From positions 71,096,412 to 71,160,411 of the forward strand of contig NC_092879.1 of NCBI RefSeq assembly GCF_028372415.1: a stretch of 64,000 nucleotides of DNA, given 5' to 3'. Position 1 is the stretch's first letter, and every line of letters begins with the position of its first letter. The notes below the pieces were generated by a model that was not told the DNA's origin, made no database searches, and was given only the letters and a program-made list of their open reading frames with translations. This DNA comes from Notamacropus eugenii (lineage: Eukaryota; Chordata; Mammalia; Diprotodontia; Macropodidae). The position numbers were made by a program, and so were the translations under genes. This document shows positions 55,545-64,000 of the stretch, piece by piece.

Positions 55545-55980
55545 AACCAAATGAATAATTTCAGACATTTGTGAGAGCTGCCGAGAGCCTGTGGAAATAA
55601 AACCACATAGAGGAGAGGAGCTTGACTGATTAATTCAAGAAATCTCAGGACCTTCAGAAGTATTATCCGCTGATAAAAATGTGCATTTCTCTTCTGGCAT
55701 TTCCTGCTGCCTTTCTGATCTTTCAGTATTTCATCACCTACTGCTCCCCCCATAGGACCAGACTAGACAAATACCTGGTATACAAAATTCCCTCCAAACA
55801 AATCCCCATGGAAACTAATAATAAAAAGTTATCAGTAGATTTGAGCTCCTCTTTTAGAATATTTGCTTAGCTTCTCTTAGTATGTTTCTGATTTCCTATA
55901 TGGGACAATGGCAATTGAGGTCTGCTCTGACAAATACCATATTGCCTGTCAGCTTTGTTGGGCAACATGGTATCTTTACT
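55545..55980. other. Unannotated stretch
   Basis: No repeat or exon recognised. Confidence 0.35.
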
Positions 55981-55984
55981 ACCC

Positions 55985-56275
55985 TGGCTAGAAAGTACTT
56001 TTACAAATGGTATATCTCATTGGATCCTCGCAACAACCCTGGGAGGTAGACGCTGTGATTATCCTCATTTTATAGATGAGGAAACTGAGGCAGATAAAAG
56101 TTAAGTGACTTGCCCAGGGTAACACAGCTAGTAAGTATCTGAGGTCATATTTGAACTCAGGTCTTTCTGATCTAATAACCGTACCTCCTAGTTTCTCCTT
56201 ATCCCTCCCAGTTCCTTGCATAGGGCTGTACATGCAAGAAGTGTTCAATAAATGTTTGTTGAATGAATTAAAGCC
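55985..56275. repeat. Antisense Mon-1-like CORE-SINE followed by sense L2 end
   Basis: 55985-56192: 'gtacttttacaaatggtatatctcattggatcctcgcaacaaccctgggaggtag', 'gatgaggaaactgaggcaga' and 'cttgcccagggtaacacagc'. 56196-56275: 'tgcatagggctgtac' and 'gtgttcaataaatgtttgttgaatgaat'. Confidence 0.8.
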
Positions 56276-56332
56276 TAGGAAATGAAAACTCTATTTACCT
56301 GATGATAACTAAGGAAGGGGGAAACAAGGAAG

Positions 56333-56357
56333 TGCTGACGTCATGATGATGTCAGCA
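56333..56357. promoter_or_regulatory. Near-perfect palindrome with CRE and Maf-type half sites
   Basis: TGCTGACGTCAT on the left and ATGATGTCAGCA on the right form a 25-base inverted repeat with one mismatch and a G centre (56345). It contains a full TGACGTCA (CREB/ATF) at 56336-56343 and two TGCTGAC Maf-recognition half sites. Function is inferred from the motif only. Confidence 0.4.
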
Positions 56358-56359
56358 TT

Positions 56360-56940
56360 TTCTGGTTTTCAACTGGAACATAGGTCAATCGAAGGTAAGA
56401 TAGCAACTCATTCTAAGGAGAGCTTGTCCTGGGCATTAGATAGTCCTAGTCTAGGCTAATTTGCATTCCTGATACAGGAATGAAATTTTCCCTAGGATAC
56501 TAAAATGGATGAGAAATGAAGTATAATCTTAGAAGAACTATGGTTTCTTGAATAAAGTTTTGATTAAAAATAAATTGGAAATTATATGAGTTGGTTGATA
56601 TATGTAAGCCATACACATTTAACATCATTACTGTCTATGTGGGTATTATAAATTTTTCAGTCTCTCACTGATTAAAAGGCTTTAATAAACTTTATATGAG
56701 TAAAGGAAGATAAGAAATCACTTTATTCAAATTGATGAAGCACAACATGAATGTATTACTCTCCCCACAAACTTTCTAAAATATACAGCAATCATATTTA
56801 GATTGCAAAGACCAATTTCCTTTATTTGAACAACTGTTTATGAAAAACTGCATTAAAAAGGAAAATTATTAAAAAAAACCCATGGCCCCTTAGGACAACC
56901 TATTGCAATTTTTTTCAGACTTGCTAATGTGCCACATAAT
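56360..56940. other. Unannotated AT-rich stretch
   Basis: GAAG|GTAAGA at about 56389-56397 is donor-like, but no acceptor-bounded exon is convincing. Confidence 0.35.
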
Positions 56941-56944
56941 TATA

Positions 56945-57128
56945 GTTGGGTAACATTTCAAGCTTGAAGGGCTCTCAGAGATCAGCTAGTCCAATTCTCT
57001 TATTTTATGGTTGAGGAATCAAAGGCCTAAGAGGGCAAATAGCATTCCCAAGCTTATGTAGGCAGCAAGTGGTAGATCCAGGTTTCAAACCCAAGCCTTT
57101 GGGCTCCAAATCCATTTAGCTCCATATA
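56945..57128 (-). repeat. CORE-SINE (THER type)
   Basis: 'catttcaagcttgaagggctctcagagatcagctagtccaattc' and 'gcagcaagtggtagatccaggtttcaaacccaagcc' are antisense. Confidence 0.8.
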
Positions 57129-57129
57129 T

Positions 57130-57585
57130 AGTGTTGAAAATACAATAAGACTTTGGTATTTTACAGATACCTCCATTGACACATATGGCTTCCCTCCTAG
57201 TGCTTTTTGTTAACCAAGTTCAGGAGTTTCTGTGGCTAAAGATAGTCACCTAAACGATCACCCTTCTTGCTGTGATCCATTCTACGTTCAGCCAGGCTGG
57301 CCTTCAGCTAACAGAAAGATAGTCCAAATGTTTCCAATTGGACAGGACCTGCTAATGCTTGAGATCCATTGGCATAATCTCGGACAATCCAGAATCATGA
57401 CCTCCAGGTCATCATGAAGAGGCATCAGAGCAAGACTTAAAGCCTTATCACAATGTGATTGAGGGTGTATCAATTCTCTATGTCTTGTTTTTCATCAGAC
57501 ACTATCTGGTTTTTAAAATGACTATTACTTCATTTTGTATATCAGGAATTTTTCAGTGCTTTAAATTTTGAAAATTTGTTCAATC
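57130..57585. other. Unannotated stretch
   Basis: The frames 57232-57417 (plus) and 57288-57473 (minus) overlap and neither has a recognised domain. Confidence 0.35.
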
Positions 57586-57587
57586 AA

Positions 57588-57730
57588 CCAGTAATTCTTT
57601 ATCAAGGGCCTACTGTGTGCCAAGCACTAGAGATACAAAAACACAAATGAAATGAGCCCTGCCACCAAGGAGGTTGCATTCTGTTGGGGGAGACAACATG
57701 TGCACATGGAAACAAGAATAGCAGAATATT
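57588..57730 (-). mobile_element. L2 3' end, antisense
   Basis: 'caaccagtaattctttatcaagggcctactgtgtgccaagcactagagatac' and 'gttgggggagacaacatgtgcac'. Confidence 0.75.
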
Positions 57731-57894
57731 AACAGTCAACCACTTTCCAGTCTTTACTATTAGTTCGGAATGCTTTCGTCCTGACTCCAAATAGCTAGTG
57801 TACCTAACTAACAAATGGGAAATATTTTGGACCAGTAATGCAATTGCATTCTGGAATACTATGACACTGGCCACTCAAAGACGATTATATTAGC

Positions 57895-58990
57895 TAAAAA
57901 TGGCATCAAATTCTTCCAATTGACCAGACCTGCAAATTCAGGTGCAGAACCACTTTGGTGCTTTGTTCTGGATGTGGACCAGACAACTTAAGTCTCTTCA
58001 AATGTGGATTTGCAGGTTACAACTTAGGCACCAATATCGATTTCAGAGGATGATGTAGAAAGATGCCATCATGAATTTGCTAAGATCCTCCAAACCAAGT
58101 TGACATAAACAATGCTGTTCAGTGCCTTCAGTGTGAAGGTGAACATGGCAGAAGGCCACGAAAAATGTGTTGAAAAATAATGGCTCAGGATAAATGAATG
58201 AAAAAGACCAAAGGCTTGTAAACTACTTAGAAGCCTCATAACCATGCATCACGAATATTTTCTTTGAGAATGTGGTCAGGAGATATTGGACATGACAATT
58301 AACTTGATTATATCTTAGCAGACACCAAACAACTGATCACCCATATGGAAATTATTTCTAAATCAACTGTCTATGTGTAGTCAGACCATCCGCTCATTGG
58401 AGTAGAGGTCAAAATGAACAGCAAATTGGGTGAGAAGATGCAGATAAGACACTATATGCAATTGTGGTTCCCACCCTCAAATATCCAAAGAAACAACTGA
58501 TGTTCAAAAATGGGAAACAGGTAAAGGAAAAGAAATCAACATGTGCTCTTTCCTCCAATCATTATAAAGTAATCATCACAATGATGAAATTAAAAGAGCC
58601 CAGAAGCTACTTTAATGGAGACATGTGGCAGCCCAGGGGAAAAAAACACAATTTAAAAAATAAAATTTATTTGCCAAATGTCACAGAGGAGAATGAGTGA
58701 GGAAAGAGTGATGGACAAGAAAAAGAATGTTCAGAAAAGTTGATCTGAAATCCAACTAAGTCAGATTGTCCCAAGAACATTTACGATGAATCCAGGAGCG
58801 GAATCAAGAGATTAAAAAAATACAATAAAGCTACCAGCATTTTTGTAACAAACTCTCCTCGAAATCCCTGACAGTGTAGCCACCACATTTCGAATTCCTA
58901 ACACCTCCATATTCGATATGCTATCTGAAAAGATAGGAATGATGCCAAAGCAGAGAGACAAGAAAGGGAGGCATACACAGAAACAATGCT
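57895..58990 (+). mobile_element. RTE-like LINE endonuclease remnant
   Basis: 58185-58460 translates in broken frames to NE..RPKACKLLRSLITMHHEYF, a middle with W/D/I-rich decay, and SQTIRSLE, which fit the N-E-x-G-Q-R-L and S-D-H-R-L boxes of RTE-type endonucleases. Flanking blocks ('tgaatttgctaagatcctcc', 'gtgaacatggcagaaggcc') look like the same source. Stops and indels are many. It may be the 5' counterpart of the family at 23588-24825. Confidence 0.45.
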
Positions 58991-58994
58991 GGTG

Positions 58995-59508
58995 ATGATG
59001 CAGTTTTAAAATGTTAACAAAAAGTATTTTATCAACATATTTTGTTTTTCTACTCCCTTCATTTGCAACTATATACTTCCCCTGGTGAGATACCCTAGTT
59101 ATGTGGCCATGCTAAGCTGCAGAGGCTGGCTGGAGATCACAGTAGGGATTCAAATATGGCCCCTCAACATAGCCCTCCTCCCCCCAAAACAGCCAAGCCT
59201 TCCCATATTGGAGCTGTGAGTTTTTGTAGGGGTTCGAGACTTCAGTTGCTCCTGGGGAAATGGAATGAGCCAGTACTCACCAGAATGGGAGCTGTGGTGA
59301 TTTTCTATTGCTTTACAGTTAATTTCTGTCCCACATAGATGGCTTTTGTTTCTTAACTTAAAGGAAGCATTGGTTTGCTAGTAGGCATGGCACAGAATGC
59401 CTTACATGTGAATCAACTGTAGAAGTTACCTGAGGAATCTAAGTTGGGACAAAATGAGACATGGAGGTTATTTGACACTGAGAATCTCCATGGTTTGGAT
59501 ATGGCCTG
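58995..59508. other. Unannotated stretch
   Basis: No repeat recognised. The frame 59156-59338 has no domain. Confidence 0.35.
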
Positions 59509-59524
59509 TCATGGTAGAGAAGAG

Positions 59525-59781
59525 TTGTTGTTGTTGTTTCAGTCATGTCTAACTCTCTGTGACCCCATTTGGGGTTTCCTTGGCAAATATACTGGAGTGG
59601 TTTGCCATTTCCTTCTCCAGCTCATTTTACAGATGAGGAAAAAACTGAGTCATAGAGGGTGAAGTGACTTGCCCAGGGTCATACAGCTAGGAAATGTCTG
59701 AGGCTGGATTTAAACTCAGGAAGAGGAGTCTTCCTGATTCCAGGCATGGTACTCTATCCACTGTACCACCCTGCTGCCCCT
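59525..59781 (-). repeat. Mar1-like SINE with target-site duplication
   Basis: Antisense 'ttgttgttgttgtttcagtcatgtctaactctctgtgaccccatttggggtttcc' to 'actctatccactgtaccaccctgctgccc'. The 14-base atggtagRgaagag flanks it at 59511-59524 and 59782-59795 with one mismatch. Confidence 0.92.
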
Positions 59782-59795
59782 ATGGTAGGGAAGAG

Positions 59796-60137
59796 CTCGC
59801 AGCAAATTCAGTTATGTCCTGGGAGCCTGTCTGGTCTGTTTTAAAGAAATAGCGTTGTTGTTCTAAAGTGTAGGCTACGTTGCTATTTTAGAGGTCCAGG
59901 ATGGGATGCCTTCACTAGAAGGTGCACTACTGATCCCTTACATATATGTTCTTGCAAACACTAGGGCAGGTAGGAGCCTGGCAATATGATCCCCAGATAT
60001 AACCTGTAGCCCATAATTGAAAGCCTTGGATTCACTCCTACCCAAGTGAAGATTTAGGGAGCTCTAAGTAATCATTGTATTTGGCTCATACCAACCAAGA
60101 GGAAAATCAGAATTTCATTCATTTCTAACTCTTATCT
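59796..60137. other. Unannotated stretch
   Basis: No repeat or exon recognised. Confidence 0.35.
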
Positions 60138-60148
60138 AGGTGTCCATA

Positions 60149-60392
60149 GGGCAGCTAGGTGGCTCAATGGATAGAATGCTGGGTTTGGAATCAGGAAGAC
60201 TTATCCTCATGAATTCAAATCTGGTCTCAGACACTTTGTAGCTGTGTGACCCTGGGCAAGTCACTTTGCCCTGTTTGTCTCAGGTCCTCATCTGTGAAAT
60301 GAACTGGAGAAGGACATGGAAAACCACTCTAGTATCTCTGCCAAGAAAACCCCATTGGGGTCATGAAGAGTCAGACATGACTGAACAACAAC
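60149..60392 (+). repeat. Mar1-like SINE with target-site duplication
   Basis: 'gggcagctaggtggctcaatggatagaatgctgggtttggaatcagg' to 'catgactgaacaacaac'. Flanked by aggtgtccaYa at 60138-60148 and 60393-60403 (one mismatch). Full-length sense copy. Confidence 0.92.
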
Positions 60393-60639
60393 AGGTGTCC
60401 ACATTTTACTTACAAGCACCAAGCTGACAAGGCATAGGACACTGGACAAATTTAGTACACCTAACAGAGGATACAGGAAGAGACTCATATGGAAACTCAT
60501 AGCCACTCATGAAAACTTTCCCTTCCCCCAGGGACCTATACAGTCTTTATAATCTCATAATATCACCTTGGCATTTAAGTCCTCATAAATGAGGCATGAA
60601 AGTGGTCACTTAAAGAATCAGCTTCTTTGCCTAGCCCTG

Positions 60640-60838
60640 GAGTTCTTAATCTGGGGTCTATGAATCCTTTTTCTTAATATTTTGGTAACTATTTCAAATA
60701 CGATTGGTTTCCTTTGTAATCCTATATGTTTTATTTCGTGCAGTTAAAAACATGATTCTGAGAAGAGGTTCCCCAGGCTTCATTAGACTGCCTAAGGGAT
60801 CTATGATGCAAAAGAGGTCAAGACTCCCAGCTCCTAAG
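60640..60838 (+). repeat. Unclassified ~200-bp element, copy E
   Basis: 'ggagttcttaatctggggtctatgaatcc', 'acgattggtttcctttgtaatcctatatgttttatttcgtgcagttaaaaacatgattctgagaagagg' and 'aagggatctatgatgcaaaagaggtcaagactcc' give the best-preserved copy. Confidence 0.65.
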
Positions 60839-60847
60839 CTTCCAAGT

Positions 60848-60962
60848 GCACTTGGGTCACAGGGATCTCAGAGGCCTTCTAGTCCAGGCCTTGATAGGGA
60901 AAGTGACTTGCTCACGGTCACAGCTGTGGCAGGGCCTTTGAAATGGCATCCATTCTACAGCA
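60848..60962 (-). repeat. MIR-like fragment
   Basis: 'ggatctcagaggccttctagtccaggcc' and 'agtgacttgctcacggtcacagctg' are antisense. Confidence 0.6.
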
Positions 60963-60964
60963 CA

Positions 60965-62225
60965 CAGTAGGTCCCTTCCCCCCCTCTCTTTATGGCTCTG
61001 GGGGATTCATTGTTTCTCAGTTCTACCTCATGCAGCTCCAGGGGTAGTAAACCCCACCATTAAACACTTGCACCTGCTGCTCCTACCCACAGTATGTTGC
61101 ATTCTCCTGTTTGTTACTTCTGTCCTCCGCCCAGAAAGTTTCATAGTTCTGTTTTAGCTCTTTTGTTAGGGACACAGCGGAACTGCCCTCCCCCCAGGGG
61201 TCCTTGGGGCGACTGTGCAGACCTCTCAACGTAAGGCAACTGAATTTTATTTGCCTCAGTGTACAAACAGTACCCTTCCGCCATTACCACTTGTCTTTTC
61301 AATTCACCTCGAGATAGCACTGGACACATCACATCAGCAAACACTGCTGTGTCCCTTTAACAGACACTCCCACAGTTTCCTGACCTTTCCTCTTTAGGGG
61401 GCGGTTTTTCCCCAATCTTATTACCTCCCCCACTTTGTCCTAACAGGTGCTTGTCTCTGTGTTCTTTTAAAAACAATTTTTGAGCGAAATGTAACAAACC
61501 ACGTGGAGGAGCCAGCCTTCCCAGGGTTACTTGCAACATTGTTATACTTTACCTCCACCTCCACGACCTAGCTTGGGCTTGATCTGGACATCATGTGCCA
61601 GGCCCCCCCTTTATGTGGTAGCAAAGAAATCTTGCCTTCATTGTGCAGAATGTGCTGAATTAACTGAAATGTTTTTTACTGACGAATTTGTTGAGGGAAA
61701 CCAGTTTGGGCACTTACTGCCATGATCAGTGTTTATTCTGCTATGGGCCACACCAGACCTCTTGGACGGTTCAGGGTAGTTTAGTACCACAGGAGGTTTC
61801 TTGTTCACGTTTGCTATGTTTTATTTGCTGCATTTTCCTACACAACTATGGCTGGCTGGGATTCCTGAGTGTTTATTTTCTTTTCAAAAGCCATCTTTCA
61901 CCTAGTTCAGTCTCTCCATGACCATCTCCTTTATTTTAGGCAGAATCACATTCCTCATCCTGTCTGACTGGAGTGCAAACTGAGATTCACCTTCTCTTCC
62001 AAAAACTTTTCACCTGTGTGGGTGGGCACCCCTTTGCCCATCTTTATAAGGGTCTTTACATGATTGAGATATTGTGCACAGTTTAGGGGCATGGAATTTC
62101 TTGCCCAAGCTTATATGTGGGTTTTTTTCCGTGGCCTACCATGAAATGTTAAGGTACATACTAGCAGGTAAGCTAAGATTCCATCCAGCTTTGGCTGTGA
62201 AATATTCAAAAATAATTGGAAATAA
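60965..62225. other. Unannotated, repeat-poor stretch
   Basis: About 1.25 kb with no repeat I can name. Short frames (61141-61921) lack domains. CAG|GTAAGC at about 62165-62173 is a donor-like site without a clear acceptor. Confidence 0.35.
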
Positions 62226-62237
62226 ATATTTTGTGGT

Positions 62238-62489
62238 GGTCAAATAATTTTTCAGCCATGTCCAACTGTGACCCCTTTTGGAGTTTTCTTAGTAAAGATA
62301 ATGGAGTAGCTTGTCATTTCCTTATCTAGCTCATTTTACAGATGAAGAAACTGAGGCAAAGAGGGTAAATTGACTTGCTCAGGGTCACACAGCTAGTAAG
62401 TGTTTGAGGTCAGATTTAAAGTCAGGAAGATTAATCTTTCTGACTCCAGGCATGGCACTCTACCCACTACACCACCCAGCTGCCTTTAC
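62238..62489 (-). repeat. Mar1-like SINE with probable target-site duplication
   Basis: Antisense 'aatttttcagccatgtccaactgtgaccccttttggagttttc' to 'ctctacccactacaccacccagctgcc'. attttgtRgt at 62228-62237 and 62490-62499 (one mismatch) flanks it. Confidence 0.88.
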
Positions 62490-62699
62490 ATTTTGTAGTT
62501 GGATCTCTCCCCCTCCCCCCGCCCCGGTTTTGTGAGAAGACATTTCTATTTTCAATCAATTAAAGAAAGTCTGATTTCCCATCATTTTCTTGTGAAGACC
62601 AGGCTGGGCATTCTCATACCTTGTTCTGAGTCCTATGTATATCTGGACTCCCATTTTCAGTATGTGGTTGGGCAGGATGGATAAGATTTGGAATATATG

Positions 62700-63340
62700 T
62701 GATTGAAAGCTCTTCATCCCTTCAGTGCTGAGTCCTAACTGCCTCTGTGTGTCTTCTTCCTGGTGCCACCTTTAAATCCTTGCCAATATGGCTTCCTACC
62801 ACCCTACTGGAACTGCTTTCTCAAAAGTCAACAATGAGCTATCTTTTTATGGCTATCACCGATGAGTCTTTCCCCAGTCCTCAGGCTTCTTGAACTTTCT
62901 GTAGCATTCAGCACTGACTGACCCCCTCCTTTTGGATATTCCTTCTTTCCTTGGCTTCTTCTACCCACCTCTCCTCTGGTTATTTTCCTGCTTGGTCGTT
63001 CACTCCTTCATTTCCATCACTGATTTGCCATCCTTCATTCATTCTAAGTGAGGGTGTTCTGGAAGGCTCTCTAATTATAGGCCCACTTTTCATCTTTCTC
63101 TACCCTCTCTTCCTTGGTAGTTTCATCTACCACCATGGATTCAGTTATATTTCTTCACAGATGACTCTGGATCAGTATAACCCATCCCAATCTCTCTCTC
63201 CCCTGAGCTCAAGACCCATTTCTCCAACTACCTACTTTAATGGCTCTACCTGGATATCCTCCTACCATGCCATTGAACTCAGCAACTGAAAACTGAACTC
63301 ATCTTGTCCCTTCGGCCTTTTCTTCTTCATAATTTCCTTA
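62700..63340 (+). mobile_element. L2-type LINE ORF2 remnant
   Basis: The frame 62951-63289 contains GVLEGSLIIGPLFIFLYPLFLGSFIYHHGFS in two blocks and a decayed YADD region (SSQMTLDQY), matching the L2 RT stretch GVPQGSVLGPLLFSLY. Upstream 'cttgaactttctgtagcattcagcactgactg' is the AAFDTVD region out of frame. Confidence 0.75.
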
Positions 63341-63364
63341 TTTCATTTTCCCAGTATGAAGGAA

Positions 63365-64000
63365 CATTCCATGATGGGGGACAGGAAAGGCAAGGGAATG
63401 AGAGCTAGAATGTTCCATTTGCTGTGTTGTAGAGCAGTAAAGGGGAGAGTCAAAGCTAAGAAGACTAGATAGATAGAAAGGGGTCAGATTATAAAGAACT
63501 TTTAATGTATATCATTTGACTTGATATTTGAACCTGGATAAGGAGCCTGTGGGGTGGGGTGAGAGGGGAAATAGGGTCATTGGGAAGGAGAGGAGAACTG
63601 GGCAGTGGGGAGGGGATTGGGACAAATCAGCTTGGCAACCGAGTGGAGGATAGATTGGAAAGGGAGAGCCTTGAGCTGGAGAGCCCAGTTAGAAGGCTGT
63701 TGTAGGAGTCCAGCCTGAACATGAGTGAGGACGAGGGGCCATGGGTGTGAAATATGGTGAAGGTGGAAACGATGAGATTTAGCAGTAACTGGACACAGGA
63801 GCTGAGTGAGCCTAGGGGAGTTGAGGATGCAGTAGCAAGGCTGAGAAGCTGGCTGACTTGAGAGGATGTTAGTTAGAAAACAAGCATCTATTTATCGTGT
63901 TTACTGTGTGCCAGATACAGTGCCAAGCAGTGGGTATAGAAAGAAAGGTAGAAATATAAACCCCAGGCCTCAAGAAACTCCCATTCCAAAGACAACATGA
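63365..64000 (-). mobile_element. L2-type LINE segments, antisense, running off the window
   Basis: 'ataaagaacttttaatg', 'aaggagcctgtggggtgg', 'gccttgagctggagagcccagttagaaggctgttgtaggagtccagcc' match the antisense L2 block order also seen at 9470-10690. A fresh 3' end ('caagcatctatttatcgtgtttactgtgtgccagatac') begins at about 63880. The element lies head-to-head with the sense L2 at 62700-63340. Confidence 0.65.

Overview
The window looks like ordinary euchromatin from a marsupial nuclear genome. The evidence is the repeat complement. It holds many tRNA-headed SINEs whose tails contain the 'gaaactgaggca' and 'ccatttccttctccag' blocks, CORE-SINEs of the MIR/Mon-1/THER type, L2 and CR1/L3 LINE tails, L1 copies of marsupial type, and RTE/BovB-like LINE pieces. 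These were assigned by eye from family knowledge; no database search was run. There is no bacterial, viral or organellar gene content, and almost every short open frame is a chance frame or a retrotransposon remnant.

Layout. 1-11.4 kb is repeat-rich intergenic or intronic DNA, with an L1 (5.51-8.83 kb) split by a clean BovB-like RTE insertion at 7014-7483. 11.42-12.86 kb is an isolated CpG island that ends in a good plus-strand splice donor at 12732. 12.9-23 kb is mostly single-copy DNA with scattered SINEs and a mariner-type palindrome at 14958-15017. 23325-23411 is a well-formed 87-nt candidate exon on the same strand as the island. 23.6-24.8 kb holds a fairly well preserved antisense LINE carrying reverse-transcriptase and C-terminal protein sequence. 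25.4-33.4 kb is a dense nest of L2, RTE-tailed SINEs and an antisense endonuclease-bearing LINE. 36.3-40.25 kb is an old L1 interrupted by three SINEs. 40.8-45.6 kb is AT-rich.

45.64-47.50 kb is a second, very GC-rich island. It contains the only protein-coding gene I can name by family: a single-exon minus-strand frame of 192 codons (46324-46902) with a SERTA domain close to that of SERTAD1 (TRIP-Br1/SEI-1). It has lost the usual C-terminal half and has gained RS-rich and SRAASP-repeat segments. 47.5-64 kb returns to repeat-rich DNA with many SINEs, several with clear target-site duplications, L2 tails, an RTE-like endonuclease remnant at 57.9-58.8 kb, and L2 segments at the right edge.

The genes do not form a pathway. 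The main content is one probable SERTAD1-like gene or retrocopy, one CpG-island promoter possibly serving a spliced plus-strand transcript, and a record of nested retrotransposition. Repeat boundaries without a stated duplication are approximate to about 10-30 bases.
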